The notes under the pieces are model-generated. The model made no database searches, was not told where the DNA came from, and saw nothing but the letters and a program-made list of their open reading frames with translations. Shown in pieces: positions 43,114 to 52,083 of a stretch of 64,000 nt of DNA; within the stretch, counting starts at the first letter, position 1; the number at the start of each line of letters is the position of its first letter. Source of the DNA: JAGXSE01 sp040757295 (GTDB lineage Bacteria > Bacillota > PH28-bin88); the NCBI GenBank assembly GCA_040757295.1, contig JBFLXH010000001.1, forward strand, positions 1 through 64,000. The letters run 5' to 3'. A program made the translations under genes and the position numbers.

Positions 43114-43241
43114 CAACTATAACCTGAAAGACAGATAAGTCCGTCACACGTGGCGGGCTTACCGTTGAATCCAAAGATGGTGTGGGACCTGCCCCAGATT
43201 AGAGCCGATATTAAGGCTAGGGCGTTTTATAGACAGTGAAC

Positions 43242-43691
43242 TTAAATTAAGTGCCTGGCACCGTTAGTTTTTTTGATTTTGGGAACCACATGGATAACAA
43301 AACTTAGAAACAACATGCTCAAGACTAACCACCGGATAACATCCCACTGCCACTTCAAAACAGCCAACGCATAGAGTGATAAAGGACTTAAAAGAAACAT
43401 TACACCGGAAAAGTAACGCTGGAGTTGCCTGGAACCCTTTGCCCAACTTAAAACCGCAACTACTACCCAAACAATCGGAATAATCAAGTCTAAAACCGGG
43501 ATACTTTCAATCCAATCAAGGGGAACCATATAAAGATACGATAGGTAAAAAAACGCAACAGACATTAATAGCCCCAATGAAATAGCTATGGCTACCGTTT
43601 TCCCCCAAGTTATCCGGTCTTTTTTATTAATCAAAATGGCCGTGACTACTAAAGAGAATACCCCTATTTGACCGAGTATCCAGAGGATCAT
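43242..43691 (-). CDS. Predicted membrane protein
   Basis: A 149-residue protein with about four to five hydrophobic helices (near 3-20, 30-50, 62-80, 90-108 and 115-138) and a basic tail (KIKKTNGARHLI). No family recognised. ATG at 43691 has GGAGG about 7 bases upstream. A 163-bp MITE-like element lies 52 bases upstream of the start, so its promoter may have been moved or altered. AT content is higher than in the operons nearby. Confidence 0.6.
   Translation of the reverse strand: MILWILGQIGVFSLVVTAILINKKDRITWGKTVAIAISLGLLMSVAFFYLSYLYMVPLDWIESIPVLDLIIPIVWVVVAVLSWAKGSRQLQRYFSGVMFLLSPLSLYALAVLKWQWDVIRWLVLSMLFLSFVIHVVPKIKKTNGARHLI
43250..43275 (+). terminator. Possible weak terminator after the restriction gene
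   Basis: Palindrome GTGCCTGGCAC followed by CGTTAG and a run of seven T. The stem is short, so it may not act efficiently. It overlaps the end of the next minus-strand gene. Confidence 0.3.
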
Positions 43692-43736
43692 GTCTATTAA
43701 CCTCGCCTCCTTTCAATTTTCCCCAGAATAAAGTAT

Positions 43737-43913
43737 ATCACTTGATTCTACTGCAGAAACCTGTTCGCAAAGCTTCTGGTGGGGGAAACCCTCTGCTCTG
43801 GGCCAAAAAATCAAGCAAAAGCCAGTAAAAAGTGCTCCTTTTATAGCCCAAAGTGGGGACTATGATCATGGCAGGTGATCAAAAAAAGGCTTTTTGCAGT
43901 AGAATCATCACTT
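43737..43913. mobile_element. MITE-like element with 12-bp inverted ends and 7-bp target duplication
   Basis: GATTCTACTGCA at 43744-43755 and its exact complement TGCAGTAGAATC at 43895-43906 bound 163 bp. Directly outside, ATCACTT occurs on both sides (43737-43743 and 43907-43913), as expected for a 7-bp target-site duplication. Inside there is no transposase frame, so a transposase would have to be supplied from elsewhere. No second copy was seen in the window. Confidence 0.85.
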
Positions 43914-43984
43914 ACATTTGATCCCCAACACCCCCAACCTAATCTATGTGAGAAAGAGAGATGCAGTTCAATCGTCTCTCTTTC

Positions 43985-44117
43985 TCTAATGTCGGCATTT
44001 TGCATTACTACTACAGTAACTGAGGTTTACCAGGAGCCGTATACGAGGCCCGTACGTACGGTTCTGCGAGAGGGATAACGCCGCAAGAAATTGCTGCGGC
44101 GTTACCCTACTCGATTG
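43985..44117 (+). mobile_element. Group II intron 3' remnant (domains V and VI)
   Basis: GAGCCGTATACGAG at 44034 and CGTACGTACGGTTC ending at 44064 fold into a domain V hairpin: 7-bp lower stem with AGC at the catalytic position, 2-base bulge, short upper stem. GAGAGGG follows, and a domain VI-like hairpin with arms ACGCCGC/GCGGCGT leads to an end near CTACTCGAT (about 44117). No reverse transcriptase frame precedes it, so only the 3' end survives. Confidence 0.75.
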
Positions 44118-44189
44118 GGCCATGGATTGCTAAGAAACCTTTTGCCCATTCACGAAAACATCCGTGAACAACAAATAGGATGCTTCACC

Positions 44190-44783
44190 CTAATAGGAAG
44201 TATCGTACCAGTATGTGAACCACCCATCGTTCTGTCCACGAATCTTGATCCAATGCCGCACATAGGTAGCATCGTTATCGTCCAAGAAGTCATAGTTATA
44301 GTATTGGGCTTCTACATCGTGATATACTTCGGTATTATAATTTTCATACCAGGGGCCTGCATGGTCGTCCCAGTCTAAATACCAGTGAGTATTGAGTTCA
44401 GAGGGATTAGCAGCCCAGGTTGTGTATGCCCAGGTATCCCATTCCACAGTCCCGCTGCTATAAACGTTCCATTTCAAAATGTTGGCCGTTTTAGCCAGTC
44501 CGAGTTGTATCGGGTCTTCAGTTTTTAACTGTACGTCTGCTGAAAAATAACCAGGTGTATTAGCCGTGATAGAAGTATCAGCAGTAGCATTCAAAGTAGG
44601 TGTGCTAAAATGCGGATTTTTCCCCGAAACAGATTTATCCTGTGGATTTTGGAATTCATCAATTGGCAACTTAATGGTTTTATATGTTCCACGCTTTAAA
44701 TCTACTTGTAATCTGTAATATTCGGGGGAAGTCCCAATTTGTTTTTTTGCTTGAGCCTGTATTTTTATAATGAGCAAGGCCAC
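44190..44783 (-). pseudogene. Secreted-type protein of unknown function, 5' end replaced by the repeat
   Basis: A 197-residue frame begins within the double-hairpin repeat and continues into AQAKKQIGTSPEYYRLQVDL and a Tyr/Trp-rich C-terminus (VEWDTWAYTTWA, YNYDFLDDNDATYVRHW). The body looks like an exported protein, but no signal peptide remains because the repeat boundary (44771) falls just upstream. I recognise no family. It may be a truncated gene with a chance new start. Confidence 0.45.
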
Positions 44784-44870
44784 TAATTATTCATTGATTT
44801 ACCGTGGCCTCAAAGCGAATTTCATACTCGGCTTCATTATGATAATGCAATTTTATCCCTTGCCGAGTAT
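44771..44870. repeat. Double-hairpin repeat, copy B (complete)
   Basis: AGGCCAC (44777-44783)/GTGGCCT (44804-44810) forms the first hairpin and ATACTCGGC (44824-44832)/GCCGAGTAT (44862-44870) the second. It lies between a gene that has lost its start and a gene that has lost its N-terminal part. Confidence 0.9.
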
Positions 44871-45143
44871 ATTTTCGCCGGTTCTCTCATTCTGACTCCT
44901 GACTCCTGAGCAGTTACGTTTTTCCATTACCTCCGGCAGGGTGGTATACTCCATCTCATCCAGGGGCAGGCGGTTGGATTCAAAGAGGCCAAGGGATCTC
45001 ATGTAATCAGCCAAGAGGTTGGCTTTACGCCTTGCTTCATCATAAGAGGGGTCGGCAAAAAAGTCCTGGGGGCCGATAAGTTTTCCGTTAGCTAACTGGA
45101 AACCGAGGGCTACCACCCTGGGGGGCTTTGGCCCCCAAAACAA
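44853..45143 (-). pseudogene. C-terminal fragment of class V fructose-1,6-bisphosphatase/aldolase
   Basis: The minus-strand frame reads QLANGKLIGPQDFFADPSYD, ANLLADYMRSLGLFE and LPLDEMEYTTLPEVMEK. This is the characteristic end of the archaeal/deep-branching bacterial type FBP aldolase/phosphatase, normally about 360-370 residues. Only about 75 residues remain, lacking all metal and substrate sites. The frame runs on past the natural end into the double-hairpin repeat. It is a broken gene. Confidence 0.65.
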
Positions 45144-45187
45144 TGCTCGGCAAGTCCCGGAAGTATAGCAGGGAATAAGAAAAGATG

Positions 45188-45778
45188 TTAGTTGAGACCC
45201 TCATCAAGCCATTTGGGTATCGCTGGCGGGCAATAGGAACGGAGGCCTTCCAGCAGTACCTCGGAATCATGTTCAGCAATTAGCATGAACCTGTGCTCTG
45301 GCCGCAAAAACCCCTCGGCGACCATATGGTTAATAAAGGCTAGTAAAGGAGCAAAAAATCCATCAACTTCCAAGAGGCCGCAGGGCTTCCGGTGAATTCC
45401 CAGCTGAGCCCAAGTCCATACCTCGAATATCTCTTCCATTGTCCCGATGCCCCCCGGCAAAGCAACGAATCCGTCTGAAAGATCTGCCATCAGGGACTTC
45501 CTTTGGTGCATGGTTTCAACCACATAAAGCTCAGTTAAGCCTCGATGGCCGACCTCTCTATTCCATAAGGCCCGGGGAATTACCCCTACAACTTCTCCGC
45601 CTGCTCGTAGAGCCGCATCAGCCAGGATACCCATGATTCCAACGCTCCCGCCACCGTAAACCAGCCGGATTCCCTCCCTGGCAAGCAGATTGCCAAACTT
45701 TTCGGCAACTTCCTTGTATTTTGATTTGACCCCCAGGCTCGAACCGCAAAATACACCAAGACTGTTCATATATTTCAA
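45188..45778 (-). CDS. LOG-family protein (TIGR00730, cytokinin-riboside phosphoribohydrolase-like)
   Basis: A 196-residue Rossmann protein with the LOG motif PGGIGTMEE near residue 107, preceded by YGGGSVGIMG. In characterised members the enzyme cleaves nucleoside monophosphates to base and ribose-5-phosphate. ATG at 45778 is in a region without a strong ribosome site. It is a single gene flanked by two repeat copies. Confidence 0.85.
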   Translation of the reverse strand: MKYMNSLGVFCGSSLGVKSKYKEVAEKFGNLLAREGIRLVYGGGSVGIMGILADAALRAGGEVVGVIPRALWNREVGHRGLTELYVVETMHQRKSLMADLSDGFVALPGGIGTMEEIFEVWTWAQLGIHRKPCGLLEVDGFFAPLLAFINHMVAEGFLRPEHRFMLIAEHDSEVLLEGLRSYCPPAIPKWLDEGLN

Positions 45779-45843
45779 CCACCCTGTTGATTTGCTTCGT
45801 AATCATATGGTTAAATTCCTTGTTCCTATTTTCCCGTGTTATA

Positions 45844-45944
45844 ATGAGCGAGGCCACTAATTATTCATTGATTTACCGTGGCCTCAAAGCGAATTTCATA
45901 CTCGGCTTCATTATGAAAATGCAATTTTATCCCTTGCCGAGTAT
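45844..45944. repeat. Double-hairpin repeat, copy C (complete)
   Basis: GAGGCCAC (45850-45857)/GTGGCCTC (45878-45885) and ATACTCGGC (45898-45906)/GCCGAGTAT (45936-45944). It is almost identical to copy B over 100 bp and lies between the LOG gene and cimA. Confidence 0.9.
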
Positions 45945-45995
45945 AAATATTACTATAGCCACTTTTTTATCAATTAAAAACGCAGCAACAAGATA

Positions 45996-46030
45996 GAAAA
46001 AGCCAGCCAATTATGACTCCCGGCTGGCAG
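45996..46030 (-). terminator. Terminator of the ilv-leu operon
   Basis: Stem GCCAGCC (46002-46008)/GGCTGGC (46022-46028) with a T run following on the minus strand, about 35 bases after the cimA stop. Confidence 0.85.
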
Positions 46031-46060
46031 GAAAATTCTAAAAATGACAAGTCGTACTTA

Positions 46061-47665
46061 TTATCCCTGTTCGGCCACCTTGGGCATCAGGTCTGTCTTA
46101 GCGGCCCCTGCTGAACTTTTTAACAAGAGGTAGTCCATACTATCCACCAGGGCCTGCCAACTGGCTTCGATAATGTTCTCGGAAACACCGACGGTACTCC
46201 AGCACGACTGGCCGTCCCTTGATTCAATCAGCACCCGCACTTTGGCTTCTGTTCCATCTTTTTCCTCGAGCACCCGTACCTTATAGTCGGTAAGGTGCAT
46301 TTCTTTAATACCAGGATAAAATTCTTCCAGGGCCTTGCGCAGGGCATTATCCAGGGCATTAACCGGCCCTTTACCCTCAGCGGCAGTATGGACAATTGCG
46401 TCATTTACCCGTATTTTCATCACTGCTTCGGAAATCAGGTTTTCACCCGCCCGCTTTTCTACCAGAACCTTAAAGGACTCCAATTTGAAGGCCGGCCAGT
46501 ACCGGCCCAATACCTTTTGCATCAGTAATTCCAGCGATGCTTCCGCTCCTTCGAACTGGTATCCCAGGTGTTCCAGTTGTTTTATTTCCTCAACCAGCCC
46601 CCTGATAGCTGTCTCATCAAGGCAAAGGCCCATTTCCTCCGCCTTAAACCGGAGGCTTGCCGCACCGGCCAGTTCCGAAACCAACACCCGCCGCTGGTTG
46701 CCCACTGTTTCAGGGGACATATGTTCGTAAGTTTGGGGATTTTTCCTTACAGCGCTGGCATGGATGCCACCTTTATGGGCAAAAGCGCTGATTCCCACAA
46801 AGGGCAGGTTACCTGGCTGGACCACATTGGCTATCTCGCTGGCATACCGGGCTACTTCGGTCAGCCGGTGCAGGTGGCCAGGCGGCAAGGCCTGGTAACC
46901 CAGCTTAGCCTCCAGGTTAGGAATAACGGAACACAAGCTGGCATTTCCACAACGCTCACCCCAGCCATTAATAGTACCCTGGACCTGCCGGACGCCAGCC
47001 AGAACCGCGGCTAGGGAATTCGCCACTGCCAGGTCGCTGTCGTTATGGGTATGAATTCCCAAGGGGATCCCGGGTAATTGGGACATTACCTCGTTTACTA
47101 GCTGCTCTACCTGAAAGGGCATGGTGCCGCCGTTGGTGTCGCAAAGAACCAGCCAATCAGCCCCTGCTTCCCTGGCTGCCGCTAAAGTTTCCAGGGCATA
47201 GGTCCGGTTATGGCGAAAGCCGTCAAAAAAGTGCTCGGCATCATAGATCACTTCCAGCCCATGATTTTTTAGGAAGGCAACGGACTCCCTGATCATGGCC
47301 AGGTTTTCCTCCAGGGTTGTGGAGAGGGCCTGGGTCACGTGCAGGTCCCAACTCTTCCCCACCAGAGTGACTACAGGGGTCCCGCCGTGAATCAGCGCCA
47401 GAATATTTGGGTCCAGATCTACCCTGGCGCTGGGCCGCCTGGTACTGCCGAAGGCAGCCAGTTTGGCATGGCAAAGGGACAGGTGGCGGGCCCGGCGGAA
47501 AAATTCCAAGTCTTTGGGGTTTGACCCAGGCCACCCTCCTTCAATATAGTCCACCCCAAGGTAATCAAGTTTGGCCGCAATTTTTAATTTGTCCTCTACC
47601 GTCAAGCTGATGCCTTCACCCTGGGTACCGTCCCGCAGGGTTGTGTCATAAACAAATATTTTCAT
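46061..47665 (-). CDS. cimA: Citramalate synthase
   Basis: A 534-residue enzyme of the DRE-TIM metallolyase family, TIGR00977 type. The catalytic start is DTTLRDGTQGEG, with the metal ligand motif HTHNDSDLAVANS and a C-terminal LeuA-type allosteric domain. It condenses pyruvate with acetyl-CoA to citramalate, giving 2-oxobutyrate for isoleucine without threonine deaminase. It is the last gene of the operon, with only 31 bases to leuB. Confidence 0.92.
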   Translation of the reverse strand: MKIFVYDTTLRDGTQGEGISLTVEDKLKIAAKLDYLGVDYIEGGWPGSNPKDLEFFRRARHLSLCHAKLAAFGSTRRPSARVDLDPNILALIHGGTPVVTLVGKSWDLHVTQALSTTLEENLAMIRESVAFLKNHGLEVIYDAEHFFDGFRHNRTYALETLAAAREAGADWLVLCDTNGGTMPFQVEQLVNEVMSQLPGIPLGIHTHNDSDLAVANSLAAVLAGVRQVQGTINGWGERCGNASLCSVIPNLEAKLGYQALPPGHLHRLTEVARYASEIANVVQPGNLPFVGISAFAHKGGIHASAVRKNPQTYEHMSPETVGNQRRVLVSELAGAASLRFKAEEMGLCLDETAIRGLVEEIKQLEHLGYQFEGAEASLELLMQKVLGRYWPAFKLESFKVLVEKRAGENLISEAVMKIRVNDAIVHTAAEGKGPVNALDNALRKALEEFYPGIKEMHLTDYKVRVLEEKDGTEAKVRVLIESRDGQSCWSTVGVSENIIEASWQALVDSMDYLLLKSSAGAAKTDLMPKVAEQG

Positions 47666-47696
47666 GGTTCTCCCCTCTTAAGGCCATCACCAGAAG

Positions 47697-48764
47697 TTAT
47701 AAGGCTTGGAGTACCAGGTTCCCCATCTCTTGGGTACTAACAACATTCTGTCCAGCTAAAGCCAAATCGGCAGTACGGTAACCTTCTGCCAGCACCTGTT
47801 CAACAGCCCGGCGGATGCTGGCTGCCGCTTCCAACTGGTTAAAGCTAATCTCCAGCATCAATGCCGCAGACAGGATCGTAGCTAAGGGATTGGCTTTCCC
47901 CTGCCCGGCAATGTCCGGCGCTGAACCATGAGCAGGTTCGTAAAGGGCTACCTTTCCCCCGATGCTGGCGGAAGCCAGCATGCCGATAGAGCCCGAAAGC
48001 ATGGAAGCCTGGTCTGTCAAGATATCGCCAAACATGTTTTCTGTCACAATAACATCGAACTGGCGGGGATTCCGCACCAGCTGCATAGCGCAGTTGTCTA
48101 CATACATATGATTGAGCAGGACCCCGGGGAACTCGCTCTTAACCTCATTGACTATTTCCCGCCACAGCCGGGAACTCTCCAAGACGTTGGCCTTATCAAC
48201 CGAAGTAACCACTCCCCGGCGCTTCTCCGCCATGGTGAAGGCCAGACGGGCAATCCGGCGGATTTCCTGTTCAGTATAGACAAGGGTATCTATGGCCACC
48301 TGCCCGGCAGGAGTGCGTTCCCTCTTCTTCTCGCCAAAGTACAGCCCCCCGGTCAATTCCCTGATTACCAAAAGGTCTGTTCCGGACACAACTTCCCGTT
48401 TTAAGGTGGAGGCCTCCTCCAAGGAGGAGAACAGGGCAACGGGACGCAGGTTAGCATAAAGGCCCAGTTGTTTCCGTAAAGGCAACAGGGCCCCGACCTC
48501 CGGCCGCAAGTGCACAGGATAATCATCCCACTTTGGGCCGCCTACAGCCCCTAGCAAAATGGCCTGGCTGTGGCGGCAGAGTTCCAGGGTTTCCTCCGGC
48601 AGGGGATGCCCGGCAGCATCCAAGGCCGCCCCGCCAATTACCCCATCAGAGAATTTAAAACTGAACCCGTAAGTCTTCCCCACTTTTTCCAAAACTCTAA
48701 TTGCTTCCGGGACTATTTCCAGGCCGATGCCGTCTCCCGGCAGAACCGCTACTCTATACTCCAA
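47697..48764 (-). CDS. leuB: 3-isopropylmalate dehydrogenase
   Basis: A 355-residue dehydrogenase. Signatures are GDGIGLEIVPEA at the start, VVTSVDKANVLESSRLW with the catalytic Lys, and PAHGSAPDIAGQGKANP near residue 275. It oxidises 3-isopropylmalate with NAD+ in leucine synthesis, and related enzymes also process citramalate-derived 3-methylmalate. It overlaps leuD by 11 bases. Confidence 0.95.
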   Translation of the reverse strand: MEYRVAVLPGDGIGLEIVPEAIRVLEKVGKTYGFSFKFSDGVIGGAALDAAGHPLPEETLELCRHSQAILLGAVGGPKWDDYPVHLRPEVGALLPLRKQLGLYANLRPVALFSSLEEASTLKREVVSGTDLLVIRELTGGLYFGEKKRERTPAGQVAIDTLVYTEQEIRRIARLAFTMAEKRRGVVTSVDKANVLESSRLWREIVNEVKSEFPGVLLNHMYVDNCAMQLVRNPRQFDVIVTENMFGDILTDQASMLSGSIGMLASASIGGKVALYEPAHGSAPDIAGQGKANPLATILSAALMLEISFNQLEAAASIRRAVEQVLAEGYRTADLALAGQNVVSTQEMGNLVLQAL

Positions 48765-49257
48765 CCTTTTTCACCCTTTCTGCCACGTAGTTCATCAGGC
48801 CGCCTGCGGCGATCAGTTGTTGCATAAACTCCGGAAAAGGAGTAGCCTGGTACTTTTCGTTCCTGGTCAAATTGGTGATCAACCCGGAAGTGGCGTCAAT
48901 CTCCAGGACATCTCCTTCCTGCACCGCCTCGGCCGCTGCAGGAGATTCAAAAATGGGCAGTCCAATATTAAAAGAATTGCGGTAAAAAATCCGGGCAAAA
49001 GACTGGGCAACCACACAGGATACACCCGCTGCCTTGATGGCAATCGGGGCATGTTCCCTGGAACTGCCGCAGCCAAAATTTTTCCCGGCAACAATAATAT
49101 CGCCTTTTTGTACCTTGGAGGCAAAAGCAGGGTCAGCGTCCTCCATACAGTGGCGGGCCATTTCCGCCGGGTCAAAGGTATTCATGTATCTGGCCGGAAT
49201 AATAGCATCCGTATCCACATCATGACCGAACTTCCATACTCGTCCTGTAATTTTCAT
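48754..49257 (-). CDS. leuD: 3-isopropylmalate dehydratase small subunit
   Basis: A 167-residue swivelling domain with ITGRVWKFGHDVDTDAIIPA at the start and the substrate-contact segment GCGSSREHAP. It pairs with LeuC to isomerise 2- to 3-isopropylmalate. It overlaps leuC by one base and leuB by 11. Confidence 0.95.
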   Translation of the reverse strand: MKITGRVWKFGHDVDTDAIIPARYMNTFDPAEMARHCMEDADPAFASKVQKGDIIVAGKNFGCGSSREHAPIAIKAAGVSCVVAQSFARIFYRNSFNIGLPIFESPAAAEAVQEGDVLEIDATSGLITNLTRNEKYQATPFPEFMQQLIAAGGLMNYVAERVKKVGV

Positions 49258-50522
49258 TAGCCAACCACCTCCTGAGGAGCGCTGATTTTACCGGTTACGG
49301 CGCTGGCAGCTGCCACTGCGGGTCCAGTTAAGTAGACTTCGCTTTCGGGGTGTCCCATCCGGCCGACAAAATTGCGGTTTGTGGTAGACACTGCCCGCTC
49401 GCCCTTTGCCAAGATCCCCATATAACCGCCCAGGCACGGCCCGCAGGTGGGGGTGCTGACCACGGCGCCGGCCTTGATAAAGGTTTCTACTAATCCCTCA
49501 TGGACGGCTTGCAGGTAAATCGACTGGGTACCGGGAATAATGATCAGCCGCACATCCGGATGGACGCTTTTGCCCTGCAAGACCTGGGCTGCTTCCCGCA
49601 GGTCCTGGATCCGGCCGTTGGTGCAAGAGCCGATAATAACCTGGTCAATAGTAATATTGCCTACCTGGCTTACCGGCCTGGCGTTCTCTGGCGAATGGGG
49701 CAAGGCAACCTGCGGTTCCAGGTTGCTCACGTCATATTCAACCACCCGGGCATAAACTGCATCCGGGTCGCTTTTATAGAGGCGGTAGGGGCGTTTAGCC
49801 CGTTCTTGGACATATTCCAAAACTGCCTCGTCAGGGATAAACATCCCGGCCTTGCCACCGGCTTCAATGGCCATATTCGCCATGGTAAAGCGGCCATCCA
49901 TAGGGAGGCTGTCAATAGCTTCACCGGTAAATTCCATGGCCATATAGCGGGCCCCGTCAACTCCGATGTCCCCAATGGTATGTAGGATCAAGTCCTTACC
50001 CCCTACCCAGGGCTGCAGCTTACCATGATAGATAAACTTAATGGTTTCAGGCACCTTGAACCAGACCTCACCTGTAGCCATAGCAGCTGCCATATCGGTG
50101 CTGCCTACCCCGGTAGCAAAGGCACCCAAGGCGCCGTAGGTAACTGTGTGGGAATCGGCCCCGATAATCAGGTCTCCTGGCAAGGCCAGGCCGGCTTCGG
50201 GCAATAGGCAGTGCTCAATACCCATCCGCCCAACTTCAAAATAGTTGGTGATCTTGTGTTTTTTGGCAAACTCCCGCACGGTCTTGGCAAGTTCCGCCGA
50301 TTTAATGTCCTTATTTGGGGTAAAGTGGTCAGGAACCAGCACGATAGCTTCCGGATTAAAAACCCGGTCAAGGCCTAGCTTTTCAAATTCTTTAATGGCT
50401 ACTGGGGCTGTAATGTCATTGCCCATTACTACATCCACCCTGGCGATGATTAACTGCCCGGGGGACACCTGAGCCAATCCCGCGTGGTCAGCCAGGATTT
50501 TTTCCGAAATGGTCATTCCCAT
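49257..50522 (-). CDS. leuC: 3-isopropylmalate dehydratase large subunit
   Basis: A 421-residue aconitase-type subunit with the [4Fe-4S] ligands in IIGSCTNGRIQDL and CGPCLGGYMGI and the substrate segment GADSHTVTYGALG. The length is that of the short, archaeal-like LeuC/HacA group. ATG at 50522 is chosen because GGAGGGGGG lies just upstream; the frame is open to 50561 with unconserved codons. It pairs with LeuD. Confidence 0.94.
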   Translation of the reverse strand: MGMTISEKILADHAGLAQVSPGQLIIARVDVVMGNDITAPVAIKEFEKLGLDRVFNPEAIVLVPDHFTPNKDIKSAELAKTVREFAKKHKITNYFEVGRMGIEHCLLPEAGLALPGDLIIGADSHTVTYGALGAFATGVGSTDMAAAMATGEVWFKVPETIKFIYHGKLQPWVGGKDLILHTIGDIGVDGARYMAMEFTGEAIDSLPMDGRFTMANMAIEAGGKAGMFIPDEAVLEYVQERAKRPYRLYKSDPDAVYARVVEYDVSNLEPQVALPHSPENARPVSQVGNITIDQVIIGSCTNGRIQDLREAAQVLQGKSVHPDVRLIIIPGTQSIYLQAVHEGLVETFIKAGAVVSTPTCGPCLGGYMGILAKGERAVSTTNRNFVGRMGHPESEVYLTGPAVAAASAVTGKISAPQEVVG

Positions 50523-50541
50523 AATTTTCCCCCCTCCCATA

Positions 50542-52083
50542 CTACTTACCGGTACTGCCATTCAAGTTTTCTTCGCCCATCTCATATACAATCTTGTTAA
50601 TGGCATTGATATAAGCTTTGGCGCTGGCCTCGATGATATCTGTGCTAATCCCTCTGCCTACGAACACCCTGTCTTTATACTCAACCTTTACCGTAACTTC
50701 CCCAATAGCATCCTTGCCGCCGGTTACAGCATTTAAGGCATAGTGCTTCAGGCATACATTAATACCGGAGATCTTATCAACAACCTTAAACACGGCATCC
50801 ACCGGCCCGTCGCCAACAGCGGCCTCACTTACCAGAGTTTCGCCGACCAGGATACTCAAAGTGGCAGTTGGCACAACCTGGTTGCCGCTGGAAACATGCA
50901 TGGACTGCAAGCGGTACTTCTCCGGCACCGACCGCACCTCGGCATCGACGATAGCCTCCAGATCTTTATCAGATAGTTCTTTTTTGCGGTCAGCCAGGTC
51001 TTTAAAACGGGTAAAGGCCTTTTCCAGTTCATGTTCATTCAGACTGTAGCCCAGTTCTTCCAGCCGCTGTTTAAAGGCATGTCGTCCGGAGTGTTTGCCC
51101 AAGACGATATTGTTAACCACCAGGCCGATCATGGCTGGGTTCATTATTTCGTAAGTAGAACGCTCCTTCAGCACACCATCCTGGTGGATGCCGGACTCAT
51201 GGGCAAAGGCGTTTTTCCCCACAACCGCCTTGTTATATTGGATAGGCATGCCTGTCAGGGTACTGACCAGTTTGCTGGTGCGGTAAATCTCCTCAGTAAC
51301 GATGCCGGTGTGATAAGCATAAAAATCTTTCCGGGTGTGCAGGGCCATTACGATTTCCTCTAAAGCCGTGTTACCCGCCCGCTCCCCAATGCCGTTTATC
51401 GCGCCCTCAATCTGCTCAGCCCCATTTTCCAAGGCTGCCAGGGAATTTGCTACAGCCAGGCCCAGATCGTTATGGCAGTGGACGCTTAAAATGGCTCTGT
51501 CCATGTTGGGTACCCGTTCCTTGATAGAACGGATAAACTGGCCAAATTCCGGGGGTGTGGCGTAACCTACTGTGTCCGGAATATTGATTACGGTAGCCCC
51601 GGCATCAATCGCGGCTTCCACCACCCGGCACATGAAGTCGGGATCGGTTCGGGAACCGTCTTCCGGGGAAAATTCCACATCAGAGGTATATTGCTTGGCG
51701 TGGCGGATGCCTTTGACCAGGGCATCCAGGACTTCTTCCCTGGTCATCCGCAATTTGTACTTCAGATGGATGTCCGAAGTAGCCACAAAGGTATGTATCC
51801 GGGGCCTTTCAGAATACTTGACTGCTTCCCAGGCCCGGTCAATGTCCTTTTCACCGACCCTGGCCAGGGCCGCTATAGTGGGCCCCTTCACTTCCTTGGC
51901 AATTGCCGTAACGGCATCGAAGTCGCCCTTGGAAGCTATGGGAAAACCGGCCTCCACCACATCAACCCCCAGCCTCGCCAGTTGATGGGCAATCTCCAGT
52001 TTTTCTTTAATGTTCAGGCTGACACCAGGGGACTGCTCACCGTCCCGCAGGGTGGTGTCAAAGATGTACACCCGCTTACTCAT
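50542..52083 (-). CDS. leuA: 2-isopropylmalate synthase
   Basis: A 513-residue DRE-TIM enzyme with DTTLRDGEQSPGVSLN, the metal motif LSVHCHNDLGLAVANS, GIGERAGN and a C-terminal regulatory domain. It condenses 2-oxoisovalerate with acetyl-CoA as the first committed leucine step and is usually feedback-inhibited by leucine. Starts with ATG at 52083, overlapping the acetolactate synthase gene by 4 bases. Confidence 0.95.
   Translation of the reverse strand: MSKRVYIFDTTLRDGEQSPGVSLNIKEKLEIAHQLARLGVDVVEAGFPIASKGDFDAVTAIAKEVKGPTIAALARVGEKDIDRAWEAVKYSERPRIHTFVATSDIHLKYKLRMTREEVLDALVKGIRHAKQYTSDVEFSPEDGSRTDPDFMCRVVEAAIDAGATVINIPDTVGYATPPEFGQFIRSIKERVPNMDRAILSVHCHNDLGLAVANSLAALENGAEQIEGAINGIGERAGNTALEEIVMALHTRKDFYAYHTGIVTEEIYRTSKLVSTLTGMPIQYNKAVVGKNAFAHESGIHQDGVLKERSTYEIMNPAMIGLVVNNIVLGKHSGRHAFKQRLEELGYSLNEHELEKAFTRFKDLADRKKELSDKDLEAIVDAEVRSVPEKYRLQSMHVSSGNQVVPTATLSILVGETLVSEAAVGDGPVDAVFKVVDKISGINVCLKHYALNAVTGGKDAIGEVTVKVEYKDRVFVGRGISTDIIEASAKAYINAINKIVYEMGEENLNGSTGK

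Noticed and set aside
43153..43178. Small hairpin (AAGTCCG/CGGGCTT) after the restriction gene
   Set aside because: No T run follows and the stem is short and imperfect.
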